64,000 bases of DNA from Rikenellaceae bacterium (GTDB taxonomy: Bacteria > Bacteroidota > Bacteroidia > Bacteroidales > Rikenellaceae), in the NCBI GenBank assembly GCA_015059845.1, contig SUZR01000006.1:62001-126000 (forward strand). Reading direction: 5' to 3'. Positions within the stretch are counted from its first letter, which is position 1, and every line of letters begins with the position of its first letter. Of the stretch, positions 43,987 through 53,128 are shown one piece after another. The notes beneath the pieces were generated by a model. It was not told where the DNA came from. It worked only from the letters and a program-made list of their open reading frames with translations, and searched no databases. The position numbers and the translations under genes are program-made.

Positions 43987-46176
43987 TTATTTTACCTCGT
44001 ACCAACATTTGGGCTCACTGCCCATCTCTATGCGCAACTCTCCGCCTGCCATAATATCCTTGTGTGAAATCCACGCCTTGTCGTAAGCCTGGCCATTGAG
44101 CCAAATCTTCTGGATATACTTATTCTCTGTAGAATTGTTCTCGGCAACGACTGTAAATACTCCTGCGGGAACGTCAATCTCGGCCTTGTCGAAGAGCGGT
44201 GTACCAAACCAGTAGCGGCCTCCTGCGGGCTCCACCTCGTAGAAACCGAGAGATGAGAGGATATACCAGGCAGACATCTGGCCTACATCCTCATTGCCAG
44301 AAAGACCCTCCTCAGCGTCGAAGTAGAGCGTAGAGAGTACCTCACGGATACGGTCGGCAGCCTTCCAGGGCTGGCCCAGCATCGTATATAAATAGATAGT
44401 ATGGTGTCCAGGCTCATTGCCGTGAGCATACTGGCCGATAAGGCCTGTGATATCTGAAGAGGCAACCTCGCCGATAATCTCAGAACTTGCGGTGAAGAGC
44501 GAGTCGAGCTTCGACAACATTATCTCGCGGCCACCGAAGCACTCCTTCAAACCATCCACATCGTGCGGTACGAGCCACAAATACTGCCAGGCAGTACCCT
44601 CGCAATAGTCGTCACTGCGGTGTGATGATGAGCGGGGATTGAAGGGTGTACGCCACTGACGCTTGCTGTCCAAACCGCGGATGAAGCCTGTCTCTTTGTC
44701 AAAATAGTTGCGGTATGAGTGGCTGCGCTCGGTGAAGTACTTCTCATCCTCAGCCTTGCCCAACTTCTTGGCAGCTACTGCCGCAGCACCATCGGCCAGA
44801 GCATACTCCATATCGAAGGCAACAGACTCCTTTGTGAACTCATCGAAGGGGATGTAGCCATACTTCATACGCAGGTTATTGCCGCGCCCCTCGTTCATAG
44901 CGGTCTGCTTAATGGCCGCAAATGCACGCTCCTGGTCAACGCCCTCCACATCCTTGATGATGGCATCGGCAACGGCAACAATACCGGGGTTACCAACCAT
45001 ACAGTCGGTCTCGCAACCCCACAAGTGCCATACAGGTAGGCGGCCCTGCTCGTCGTTGATGGCAAGCATCGTATTCACCATATCGGTCATACGCTCGGGG
45101 TGCATAATGGTCATAAGTGGCATTGCTGCACGGTATGTATCCCACAATGAGTATGTGGTATAAGTTGTGTAACCGGGATTCTTGTGCATCTTACCATCGG
45201 CTCCGCGGTAGTCGCCATTCACGTCGCAGAACTCCGAGGGAGCAATCATCGTGTGGTATAGGCCTGTGTAGAATACGCGCTTTGCCGACTCGTCGGTAGA
45301 GGTGATGCGCATCTTTGCAAGCTCCTGATTCCACGCCTTGTCGGCAGCCTTGATGGTCTTCTCGAAGTTCCAGTCGGGCAGCTCGGCCTGCATATTCGCC
45401 TTAGCGCCCTCGATGCTTACGGGTGAGAGGGCAACCTTAACATAAATCTGCTCATCGGCCTTAGTAGAGTATTTCACGCGACCAAAGAGTCCGTTGTCGG
45501 TAATCTCAAGCTCCTGCATAGGCTTAGAGAACTCCGCAACGAAATATACCTTCTGGTCGTTGGCCCAACCCTTTGAGTAGCGATAACCCTCAATGCATTT
45601 ATCGTTCACCTGCTTGATTACAGCCTCAGAGGTCTTATCCCAGCAGCCGCCATTCTGAAGGTCGATAACGATGGCAGCCTCCTCCGATGCGGGGAAGGTG
45701 TAGCGGTGGAATCCAACACGCTCGGTAGCTGTCATCTCGGCCGTAATGCCATATCTTGTCAAGGGTACAGAGTAGTAACCCGGGCGAGCGACCTCCTTTG
45801 AGCGGTCGGCGTATGACCATAGTCCCGATGTGGGGTCATCCTGCGTGCCGCGAGCGTACTTCACCTCGCCGATAACAGGCATAAGCGTAACGTCGAACAA
45901 ATCACCGATACCCGTACCTGAGAGGTGGGTGTGCGAGAATCCGATTACGGTCGAGTCGCTGGCGTGGTATCCCGAACACCAGTCCCACTCCTGAGGAATA
46001 CTTGTGGGTCCAACCTGAACCATACCGAATGGAACATTTGCTCCCACGAATACGTGTCCGTGGCCTCCTGTGCCGATTTTGGGGTCAACATAGTCGGTGT
46101 AGCTAATCTGCTGCGAGCAAGCAGTAACAAGTGCCAACGCAGCAAATGCAAAAACTGATAAAAGTTTGTGTTTCAT
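43987..46176 (-). CDS. Glycoside hydrolase family 92 alpha-mannosidase, lipoprotein
   Basis: 729 residues. Signal peptide with lipobox (ALVTAC, Cys20), so it is an envelope lipoprotein. GH92 signatures: GTGGHGHVFVGANVPFGMVQ (about 36-55), Glu526 in EGTAWQYLWLVPHD, AHGNEPGHHTIYLY (585-598) and GNEDVGQMSAWY (627-638). Family knowledge: calcium-dependent, inverting exo-alpha-mannosidases acting on N-glycans or yeast mannan; His585 and Glu588 correspond to residues seen in alpha-1,2-specific members. It is the third gene of a unit: 42 bases after the CxxCH/TolB-like lipoprotein, itself 1 base after a DUF6057 membrane protein. Confidence 0.93.
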   Translation of the reverse strand: MKHKLLSVFAFAALALVTACSQQISYTDYVDPKIGTGGHGHVFVGANVPFGMVQVGPTSIPQEWDWCSGYHASDSTVIGFSHTHLSGTGIGDLFDVTLMPVIGEVKYARGTQDDPTSGLWSYADRSKEVARPGYYSVPLTRYGITAEMTATERVGFHRYTFPASEEAAIVIDLQNGGCWDKTSEAVIKQVNDKCIEGYRYSKGWANDQKVYFVAEFSKPMQELEITDNGLFGRVKYSTKADEQIYVKVALSPVSIEGAKANMQAELPDWNFEKTIKAADKAWNQELAKMRITSTDESAKRVFYTGLYHTMIAPSEFCDVNGDYRGADGKMHKNPGYTTYTTYSLWDTYRAAMPLMTIMHPERMTDMVNTMLAINDEQGRLPVWHLWGCETDCMVGNPGIVAVADAIIKDVEGVDQERAFAAIKQTAMNEGRGNNLRMKYGYIPFDEFTKESVAFDMEYALADGAAAVAAKKLGKAEDEKYFTERSHSYRNYFDKETGFIRGLDSKRQWRTPFNPRSSSHRSDDYCEGTAWQYLWLVPHDVDGLKECFGGREIMLSKLDSLFTASSEIIGEVASSDITGLIGQYAHGNEPGHHTIYLYTMLGQPWKAADRIREVLSTLYFDAEEGLSGNEDVGQMSAWYILSSLGFYEVEPAGGRYWFGTPLFDKAEIDVPAGVFTVVAENNSTENKYIQKIWLNGQAYDKAWISHKDIMAGGELRIEMGSEPKCWYEVK

Positions 46177-46218
46177 AGTATAATATTATTACGTTTCTTC
46201 CTATTCAAATCCAGCCGT

Positions 46219-47691
46219 CTATTCAAATCCAACCTGCTCGGCCTCTGCATTGAGGGCTACCTGCTGAATCTGGTAAGGTGATATTTCTACCTCGCCCGTT
46301 ACGAGTTCGGGAATATTGTATGAGTACAGCAGATAGTCGTACGCCTCGGGATCCTCCTGCGGAAGAAGGAACGGTTTGCTGGGCTTGCCATCCTGACCAA
46401 TGTAACACAGGTAGGGTAGTGTGTAGAGCGAGTTGTCGCGGCGGCTGCTCACCACCACCCAGTCGCTGCCGCTGCTCCACGAGTGGTAGCTCTCGGTGTC
46501 GGGACTGTTGAGTCGAGACATATCGATTGTCTGGCGGCTCTGGACGTCAATCATACGAATCTCGGCATCGGCGTGCCAGATGGGGAACTGTCCGTAGGCC
46601 GTTTCGGTGTACATCATATAACGACCGTCGGGCGAAATGCGTGGGAATGTGTAGCTGAGCGAGTCGGCACGAACCAGAGTATCTATCTTCTCACGCTCAA
46701 TCTCACCCTTCTGCTCATCAAAGGGTACGCGGCAGAGGTTATATCTCACCTTGTCGTAGTTGTCGGGCATCTGGGTGGCGGGGGCACTACAGAAATAGAG
46801 CCACTTGCCATCGGGTGAGAACGAGGGGAAGGTCTCGAAGTTATCCTCCGAGATGATAGAGGCCTTCGAGAGAATCTTCTTATCCTTCACGTTGTAAACC
46901 ACAACATCCGAGCGCAGGTCGAACACCTCAATCTTCTTCTCGCGTGTTGCGTGGAAGAATTGGTGAATGGTATTCACCGATGTGGTGATGTAGCGTCCCG
47001 ATGGGTGCCAGTAGGGATATGTGAGGTTGCTTATCGTGCCATCGGTCTTGGTGTTGAGCTTCTCGATTTTGCCATCCTGCGTGATATATGTACCTCCGTT
47101 TGCGGCACGCATATGGAACATCATCTGCTGCGGGTCGCCGCCACAGAATGTGTGGCAGTTGATGCAGTTATATCCCACCATCTTGTTGAGTACGATGGGC
47201 TTCTCGTCGAAGTTTTCGAGGTTTCGCTGATATATGCCTACGATGTGCCACTTCTCATAGCCGGGCTCGATAAGACGATATACAAGGTGTGAGTCGATAC
47301 GCTTGTCGCTCACGTGTATGTCGAAGCTCTGCCATTGGGTCCACTTGCCCTGCTGCTTGGTGTAGAGCGTTAGGTTTATGCTTGCGCCCTTACTCGCGTC
47401 AAGTATCTCGCGCCAAAGTTTTTCGTTAAAACGGATATCCGTCTTACCATACACCTCGGCTCTCTGTCCGGCGTAACTCAACTCCGCGTAGCACCCCTCC
47501 ACGCCCTCGGCTGTGGGGCGGAAGTTCAGTGGCGCAATGTTATGCGGTATGGTTACATCCGCATAGTCGGGGAAGATTGACGGCAGTTCGCTGCTCGCTG
47601 TGGCGTTTGTGGGACGCTCCTTGCAGCCCGTGCCGATAAGTGCCGCAGTAATGGCAGCCAAGCAAAAGAGTATATTGAAAATTCGTTTCAT
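46219..47691 (-). CDS. TolB-like lipoprotein with CxxCH motif
   Basis: 490 residues from the ATG at 47691 (MKRIFNILFCLAAITAALIG), lipobox IGTGC (Cys23). A longer frame of 13 codons upstream would overlap the DUF6057 gene. About 170 residues precede CINCHTF (176-182 in this numbering), a heme-c-type CxxCH motif. After it come several six-bladed propeller-like repeats with WHPSGRYITTSVN, FPSFSPDGKWLYFC, FPRISPDGRYMMY and YHSWSSGSDWVVVSS (TolB/PD40-like). I cannot decide whether the single CxxCH truly binds heme or zinc. It forms a unit with DUF6057 and GH92. Confidence 0.82.
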   Translation of the reverse strand: MKRIFNILFCLAAITAALIGTGCKERPTNATASSELPSIFPDYADVTIPHNIAPLNFRPTAEGVEGCYAELSYAGQRAEVYGKTDIRFNEKLWREILDASKGASINLTLYTKQQGKWTQWQSFDIHVSDKRIDSHLVYRLIEPGYEKWHIVGIYQRNLENFDEKPIVLNKMVGYNCINCHTFCGGDPQQMMFHMRAANGGTYITQDGKIEKLNTKTDGTISNLTYPYWHPSGRYITTSVNTIHQFFHATREKKIEVFDLRSDVVVYNVKDKKILSKASIISEDNFETFPSFSPDGKWLYFCSAPATQMPDNYDKVRYNLCRVPFDEQKGEIEREKIDTLVRADSLSYTFPRISPDGRYMMYTETAYGQFPIWHADAEIRMIDVQSRQTIDMSRLNSPDTESYHSWSSGSDWVVVSSRRDNSLYTLPYLCYIGQDGKPSKPFLLPQEDPEAYDYLLYSYNIPELVTGEVEISPYQIQQVALNAEAEQVGFE

Positions 47692-47692
47692 C

Positions 47693-49429
47693 TTATTCCT
47701 GAATTTTAGGTGGTTCGGGTGTTGTGCCATATTGCAGATAGTAGTAATACGTGTCGCCGTACATCTTGTATGCTGTCTCGGGCGTCATCATCTGCATATT
47801 GCGGTTGTAATTGGTAAATCTGTTCCAGATGGCGGGGTCAATCTTGTATGCCTCCAGCGCCTGCTCGTTGAGCTGAGCTGCGAAATATACGCAGATGGCC
47901 TCCTGATAGAGTTTGGGAAGCACCTCACCCTTGTATGGGGCGATATACTCCATAAAGTTGGTGATATCCTTGTACATCAGAACAAACGTAAGCATATAAT
48001 CCAGTGCGGCCTTGTTCTGTGGGCGGTCTGTAATTATAGCCTTAACAGCTGCGGGGAAACTGTTTTGCATATCGTAATGGTTGTCCGTTTGGGGCATAAG
48101 GTTACGTTTCTCGATAACCCAATCGGTTGCCGCCGCAACCTCCTCGTTGAGCAGAGGTCGCTGAGCCGTAGCCCACGCACTATAACGCGGATATGTCTCA
48201 AGAATCTTTATAAACTTCTCGGCAACGGCCATCTCGCCCGTAATGATGTATGTCTCAACGAGTCGCTTCATCAATCGTGGCTGTATGCTTCGACGCGAAC
48301 CGAGTGTGCCGATGAAGGCCGTGCGTTGTGCCGTATTGACGTGGCCCAACTGCCAAGCCACCTCGCTTGATAGAATGTTCTGGATATAATACTTCGTTTC
48401 GCGGGGATAGAGGCCGTACAATCCCATCTGCGGTGTGCGGGTGAAGTTGTTGGGCATCTGTCCTAAATGCGAAGATGCGAGGTTGGCGTATATGAGCGCA
48501 TCGAAATCGCGTACGCCATATCGCTGTGCGTGCTCCGTAATCTTCTTCCACTCACCCTCGCGAGCGTAGTAGTCGTACATATACGGCTGCTCCATAAGGT
48601 CAATCTTGAATACGATGCACGCAAGAATAGCCGCAACAAGCGAGATGTATTGCACCCTTGCACGCCACTTGTCGCTTGTGATAAGCCTCTTGTTGCGAAT
48701 CGCATATACGAGTAGAGTCCATACGGGATATGCAACGCCTATAACCCACATAATCGAAGGTAGTTCCACCTCAGGATGTGCGAGGTGTTTGCTTAGGTAT
48801 GCCTCGCGCAGGGGGATGATGTAGAGCGTATTCATCGCCAGCAGAGGCAGCAATGCACTCCACGCAATGGCCGCAGTAGCTACCCAATAGCGGCGGTGCG
48901 CTATACATTCGTAGATGGCAATCAGCAAGGCCAGAATAAGATTCGCGGGGGCAGCGAGGAGATAAAGAGCCGTAAGCATAAAGAATCCTACGCCCCAACG
49001 CCATTTATCGCTCTTAATGTTGGCGTATATCGCAGCCGACGTGATAGCTGCGAACAACGTTATAAAGTGAGCGATTGTCTCCTGTGGGAATAATAGCAGC
49101 AAAAATGATGGGATTATGGCTGCAAACATCCCTTTGTCAATGTCGCAGGCCTTCATATAACGGTAGAATCCGTACGATGTAGCACTCAACACAAGGGCGA
49201 TGGTTGTGGCCGCGCATAGAGGATAATAAAATCCCATCGAGAGAAACTCGGTGATATACTCCGTCATTCCGCCAGGCTCTGTGAGGTGCTGCATAAAGTA
49301 GCGGGCGGTGGTCTGGAACATCATATACTGCTCCATAAAACAGTACCAAAAGCGGAAATTCAACTCGATGAAGAGTCCGCATCCGAGCGTGAATAACAGC
49401 AGAATTATGGTGTTGTTATGTTTGTTCAT
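47693..49429 (-). CDS. DUF6057 family membrane protein
   Basis: 578 residues. The N-terminal about 300 residues hold roughly eight transmembrane helices (from IILLLFTLGCGLFIEL to YISLVAAILACIVF). The C-terminal about 270 residues are soluble and helical, with TPR-like spacing (YIITGEMAVAEKFIKILETY, LDYMLTFVLMYKDITNFMEY). This is the layout of the Bacteroidota DUF6057 family, as I recall it. Function unknown. The stop is 1 base before the TolB-like lipoprotein start, so the two are translationally close. A divergent promoter lies in the 217-base gap to gpsA. Confidence 0.78.
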   Translation of the reverse strand: MNKHNNTIILLLFTLGCGLFIELNFRFWYCFMEQYMMFQTTARYFMQHLTEPGGMTEYITEFLSMGFYYPLCAATTIALVLSATSYGFYRYMKACDIDKGMFAAIIPSFLLLLFPQETIAHFITLFAAITSAAIYANIKSDKWRWGVGFFMLTALYLLAAPANLILALLIAIYECIAHRRYWVATAAIAWSALLPLLAMNTLYIIPLREAYLSKHLAHPEVELPSIMWVIGVAYPVWTLLVYAIRNKRLITSDKWRARVQYISLVAAILACIVFKIDLMEQPYMYDYYAREGEWKKITEHAQRYGVRDFDALIYANLASSHLGQMPNNFTRTPQMGLYGLYPRETKYYIQNILSSEVAWQLGHVNTAQRTAFIGTLGSRRSIQPRLMKRLVETYIITGEMAVAEKFIKILETYPRYSAWATAQRPLLNEEVAAATDWVIEKRNLMPQTDNHYDMQNSFPAAVKAIITDRPQNKAALDYMLTFVLMYKDITNFMEYIAPYKGEVLPKLYQEAICVYFAAQLNEQALEAYKIDPAIWNRFTNYNRNMQMMTPETAYKMYGDTYYYYLQYGTTPEPPKIQE

Positions 49430-49454
49430 ATATTTATGGTTGGGTAATTAATGT

Positions 49455-49489
49455 GTAAAGTTATGAATTTTTCACATAAATACAAAAAA
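49455..49489 (-). promoter_or_regulatory. Promoter of the DUF6057-TolB-GH92 unit
   Basis: Minus strand: TTTTTTG (CAAAAAA at 49483-49489), a 19-base spacer, TAACTTTAC (GTAAAGTTA at 49455-49463), about 26 bases from the ATG. Confidence 0.62.
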
Positions 49490-49536
49490 GAGAGCCAAAA
49501 CAGATTTTTTATGTTGTGTGGTAAATAAAATCTCGC

Positions 49537-49575
49537 TTTTTTGGATAAAAGTTGGGAAATAATTCCTAATTTTAC
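49537..49575 (+). promoter_or_regulatory. Possible promoter of the gpsA-like gene
   Basis: TTTTTTGG (49537-49544), about 22 bases, TAATTTTAC (49567-49575), giving a leader of about 65 bases. The -7 box deviates from TAnnTTTG by one base. Confidence 0.45.
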
Positions 49576-49646
49576 ACAAAATTGCGCATACGCATATCAT
49601 AGATGCGCCTGCATAGAGTTAAAAATCAATAAAATAACAACCAAAG

Positions 49647-50702
49647 ATGAAAAAGACTATTACCATTATCGGAGCCGGTATGATGGGCTCTGCTCTGGCT
49701 TTCCCTGCCGCAGAGAATGGCCACGATGTTAGAATTGTTGGAACTTGCCTCGATGACGAGATTATCGACGGTTACATCCGTACAGGCAAGCACGAGAAGT
49801 TCTGTCGTCCATTCCCCGAAAATGTTACATATCACTACTTTAAGGATTGGAAGAAGGCCGTTGAGGGTGCCGATTTCGTCATTGGTGGCGTTTCATCTTT
49901 TGGCGTGGATTGGTTCCTTGAGGAGATTCTTACTCAGTTAGACCCCGCAATGCCCGTCTTGTCTGTTACGAAGGGTCTGCGTGCAACGGAGGATGGTACG
50001 TTGCTCTCATACCCCGGTTTCTGGGAGAGCGAGCTGGCTAAGCGCGGTATAAATCGCACGATTTGCGCTATCGGAGGACCTTGTACATCGTATGAGTTGG
50101 TATTTATGGACCCCACCGAGGTTGGATTCTGCGGTAAGGATAGCGATGCACTGCGTATGATGAAGCAGGCTATGCAGCGTCCTTATTATCATATCTCGCT
50201 TACCAACGACGTTATCGGTCTGGAGAGCGCCGTGGCGTTGAAGAATGCCTATGCTATGGCTGTTACGCTGGCTGTAGGTCTTAATATCCGCTGGCACGGC
50301 GAGGATGAGCCTCAGCACTACAACTCGCAGGCAGGTACATTCACGCAGGCCGTACGCGAGACTCACGCCTTGATGCAGATGCAGGGCGGTACGTTCGAGT
50401 CGGAGTGTATCGGTTTGGGCGATTTGTATGTAACCATCTTCAGTGGTCGTACACGCCGTTGTGGCGTGCTGATGGGGCAGGGTCTTAACTATGATGAGGT
50501 TACCGAGGCGTTGGCTGGCATTACGCTCGAGAGCCTTGTTATCACCCGCGTTATGGGTAACGCCATCCGCCGCAAGGCTGAGCTTGGTCTGGTCGATTTG
50601 CGCGACTTCCCCTTGCTGATGCATATTGCCGAGATTTTGGATAAGGGTAAGGCCGATGCCGACCTGCCGTGGGAGGCATTTACATTTGAGCACCTGAAAT
50701 AA
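49647..50702 (+). CDS. gpsA: NAD(P)-dependent glycerol-3-phosphate dehydrogenase family protein
   Basis: 351 residues. The Rossmann loop GAGMMGSALAFPAAENGHDV is at the N-terminus (about 9-28). VTKGLRATEDGTLLSYP, CAIGGPCTSYELVFMDPTEV and the catalytic lysine region VIGLESAVALKNAYAMAVTL, plus LGDLYVTIFSGRTRRCG, match GpsA-type enzymes, though the sequence is divergent from housekeeping GpsA (MMGSAL for the usual GSWGTA). It interconverts dihydroxyacetone phosphate and glycerol 3-phosphate. It begins the glycerol-3-phosphate run and is 8 bases before the transporter, so a role linked to that locus is more likely than general lipid synthesis. The cofactor and direction are inference. Confidence 0.85.
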   Translation: MKKTITIIGAGMMGSALAFPAAENGHDVRIVGTCLDDEIIDGYIRTGKHEKFCRPFPENVTYHYFKDWKKAVEGADFVIGGVSSFGVDWFLEEILTQLDPAMPVLSVTKGLRATEDGTLLSYPGFWESELAKRGINRTICAIGGPCTSYELVFMDPTEVGFCGKDSDALRMMKQAMQRPYYHISLTNDVIGLESAVALKNAYAMAVTLAVGLNIRWHGEDEPQHYNSQAGTFTQAVRETHALMQMQGGTFESECIGLGDLYVTIFSGRTRRCGVLMGQGLNYDEVTEALAGITLESLVITRVMGNAIRRKAELGLVDLRDFPLLMHIAEILDKGKADADLPWEAFTFEHLK

Positions 50703-50710
50703 TCTAACCT

Positions 50711-52048
50711 ATGGACAAAACTACACCTAAAACCAAGCACACATTCCAATATTGGCAGTGGCGCGTGATTCTCAGTACGATGGTGGGCTACTCGGTCTAT
50801 TATTTCGTACGAAAGAATTTCTCGTTTGCGATGCCCGCGCTGGGCGATGAGTATGGTATCTCGAATACAAGTTTCGGTATTATCCTCACGCTCGTGGGAT
50901 TGATTTACGGCGTGTCGAAGTTTGTTAATGGAGTGCTGTCGGATAGAACCAATGCCCGCTGGCATCTGGCTTTCGGCCTTGCCGTGTGCGTTGTGTTGAA
51001 CGTGGCTTTTGGCTGGAGCGACAGGCTCAGCACGTTGATTACAGGAGATGCTGATGGCCCCGACTTTATCAATGGTATGGTGGCCGTAATGGCAGTGCTG
51101 CTGGTGCTGAACAACATCTTTCAGGGGTGTGGCTTCGCCCCGTGTAACCACCTTCTGGCGCATTGGATTCCGCCGAAGGAGCTGGCTACAAAGACCGCTA
51201 TCTGGAATACCTCGCACTCGGTGGGAGCGGCTATCGTGTCGGTTATATGCGGATATATTATCGCTACCACGGGTGATTGGCGTTACTGCTTCTGGCTGCC
51301 GGCAGCTATCGCAGCGACGGGCGTAGTGTTTGTGATTATCACGCTGCGCGATACGCCTAAGTCGGTGGGCTTACCCGAGTTGGAGAATACCCGCACTGAG
51401 CTTGACGATAACGACTCGCCCGAAGCGTTCCGTGCTTTCCTGCGCAAGAGAGTCTTCCGTAATCCTATTATCTGGGTGCTGGCCGTAACGGATATATTTG
51501 TATATGTGGTGCGCTTTGCAATCTTGGATTGGGGACCTACCTTCCTGCAGGATAGAGCAAATCCTCTGTCGCCCGAGCTGGCTGGTTGGACTTTGGCTAT
51601 CTTCGAGATTGCTGGTTGTGTAGGTATGCTGTGCGCAGGCTGGGTGTCGGATAAGTTCTTCGATGGTAAGGCACACCGTATGTGTGTCGTAGAGATGTTC
51701 CTGGTGGCTATCTGTATGGCTGCGCTGCAATTTGTCCCTGCCGAGGCAAACTCTGTTGTTGTGCTGATTCTGTTGGCCTTGTCGGGTTTCTTCATCTACG
51801 GCCCGCAGGCGTTGCTGGGTGTAGTGGCAACCAAGCAGGCAACCAAAAAAGCCGCCTCTTCGGCCGTTGGCTTGATTGGCTTTATGAGCTATTTGTCGGT
51901 GATTATCACAGGCGCAGGCTTGGGCTGGTTCTCCGATACGTTTGGTTGGGATTACCTCTTTATATTGATGGCCGGATTTGCGCTGGTGGGTGGCATTATC
52001 GTCACCTCGCTCTGGAACATCAAGGATGATGGCTATATACACGATTAG
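50711..52048 (+). CDS. glpT: Organophosphate:phosphate antiporter (GlpT-like)
   Basis: 445 residues with 12 predicted membrane helices. MFS/OPA family: YYFVRKNFSFAMPALGDEYG in helix 1-2, FQGCGFAPCNHLLAHWIPPK (the G...P...W OPA signature), and GPQALLGVVATKQATKKAAS, with GLIGFMSYLSVIITGAGLGW near the C-terminus. Family members import glycerol 3-phosphate or hexose phosphate in exchange for phosphate. Genome context (gpsA-like, glpQ, glpABC) favours glycerol 3-phosphate, although UhpT/UhpC-like substrates are not excluded. It is 8 bases after the gpsA-like gene. Confidence 0.88.
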   Translation: MDKTTPKTKHTFQYWQWRVILSTMVGYSVYYFVRKNFSFAMPALGDEYGISNTSFGIILTLVGLIYGVSKFVNGVLSDRTNARWHLAFGLAVCVVLNVAFGWSDRLSTLITGDADGPDFINGMVAVMAVLLVLNNIFQGCGFAPCNHLLAHWIPPKELATKTAIWNTSHSVGAAIVSVICGYIIATTGDWRYCFWLPAAIAATGVVFVIITLRDTPKSVGLPELENTRTELDDNDSPEAFRAFLRKRVFRNPIIWVLAVTDIFVYVVRFAILDWGPTFLQDRANPLSPELAGWTLAIFEIAGCVGMLCAGWVSDKFFDGKAHRMCVVEMFLVAICMAALQFVPAEANSVVVLILLALSGFFIYGPQALLGVVATKQATKKAASSAVGLIGFMSYLSVIITGAGLGWFSDTFGWDYLFILMAGFALVGGIIVTSLWNIKDDGYIHD

Positions 52049-52069
52049 AAAACCTTAAAACTTATAAAA

Positions 52070-52897
52070 ATGAAAAAGATTATTTTTGCACTTGCCGTTA
52101 TGGCTTCGCTTGCTATTGGCGATGCCGTAGCGCAGACACAACAGATACGTTGCTTCTCGCACCGTGGCGGACGTATGGAGCACGATGAGAATACAATGGA
52201 GGCCTTTACGGCGAGCTACAAGGCTGGCTACCGTGGTTTCGAGGTGGATATCCGTATGACCTCGGATGGCGAGCTGGTCGTAACGCACGACTCAACACTC
52301 GACCGCACAACAAATGGCTCAGGAACAGTGGAACTTACAACGGCCGATGCGATTCGCAAGCTCCGCACAAAGAAGGGTAACAAACTTATCTTTATTGACG
52401 AGTTGCTCGACTTCCTGAAGGATATCGATGGCTTGTATGTAGAGTTTGAGCTTAAGACCAGTCCCGTAAATCTCTATCCCGAGGAGCGCCTGCACGAGTA
52501 TTGCGACAAGCTCTATAAGGCAGTTATGGCCTCACGCCCTGCCGATGCGGAGTATGTATTCACGTCAAGCGACTACCGTGGCCTGCGCTATTTGCAGCAG
52601 AAATATCTAGGTGTGGATTTGCTGATGATTTCATCTAAGCCCTGCAATGACGAAACTATCGACTTGGCTTTGGCGTTGGGTATCAAGCGAATTGGTTGCA
52701 CGATGGATGGCACAAGCCGCAAGGCTGTAAAGAAGGCTCACGAGAAGGGCCTTACCGTCAGCCTCTGGCCGGGTTATACAACCGACGATTTTATGTTGGG
52801 CGCATATCTTGGTGCTGACTTTATGTGTACCGATATTCCTATTGAGCTTAAAAAATTCCACGCAGAAAAGGCTCCTTGGCTTAAAGTTAAGTACTAA
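52070..52897 (+). CDS. glpQ: Glycerophosphodiester phosphodiesterase
   Basis: 275 residues with a signal peptide (MKKIIFALAVMASLAIGDAV, then AQ), so it is periplasmic. The GDPD signature is complete: SHRGGRMEHDENTMEAF, then GYRGFEVDIRMTSDGELVVT, HDSTLDRTTNGSG (metal and general acid/base residues), and VEFELKTSP. It hydrolyses glycerophosphodiesters such as glycerophosphoethanolamine to glycerol 3-phosphate and an alcohol, which GlpT would then import. It starts 21 bases after glpT and ends the first unit of the locus with a terminator at 52937. Confidence 0.93.
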   Translation: MKKIIFALAVMASLAIGDAVAQTQQIRCFSHRGGRMEHDENTMEAFTASYKAGYRGFEVDIRMTSDGELVVTHDSTLDRTTNGSGTVELTTADAIRKLRTKKGNKLIFIDELLDFLKDIDGLYVEFELKTSPVNLYPEERLHEYCDKLYKAVMASRPADAEYVFTSSDYRGLRYLQQKYLGVDLLMISSKPCNDETIDLALALGIKRIGCTMDGTSRKAVKKAHEKGLTVSLWPGYTTDDFMLGAYLGADFMCTDIPIELKKFHAEKAPWLKVKY

Positions 52898-52936
52898 TAT
52901 GGCGATTTAGGTTGCGATATGCAACTTTTTCGAAAG

Positions 52937-52970
52937 GCCTGTCCGAAAACTCTGTCGGATAGGCTTTTTT
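52937..52970 (+). terminator. Rho-independent terminator after glpQ
   Basis: A 10-bp stem with one GT pair, GCCTGTCCGA (52937-52946) / TCGGATAGGC (52955-52964), 8-base loop, then six T residues. Confidence 0.92.
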
Positions 52971-53013
52971 GTGCTTCTGAGGGTATGTAGAAAGGTTTGG
53001 ATTCTAATTTGTA

Positions 53014-53097
53014 GTGTTATTTTTGAAACTATGAAGGTTTTATTTTGAAATTTTTGTGGTTTTATTTTGAAATCTACTCTTTTATATGCTAACTTTG
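53014..53097 (+). promoter_or_regulatory. glpABC promoter with three TTTTGAAA boxes at 22-base spacing
   Basis: TTTTGAAA occurs at 53021-53028, 53043-53050 and 53065-53072, each exactly 22 bases apart. The last two sit in identical 16-base copies GGTTTTATTTTGAAAT (53036-53051, 53058-53073). The third overlaps the -33 box (TTTTG 53065-53069), which is followed by a 20-base spacer and TAACTTTG (53090-53097). Two full helical turns between boxes place them on one face of the DNA, as expected for a regulator array. The ATG is at 53129. Confidence 0.72.
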
Positions 53098-53128
53098 CAG
53101 TTAGAAATAAAATCTAATAAAATATCAT

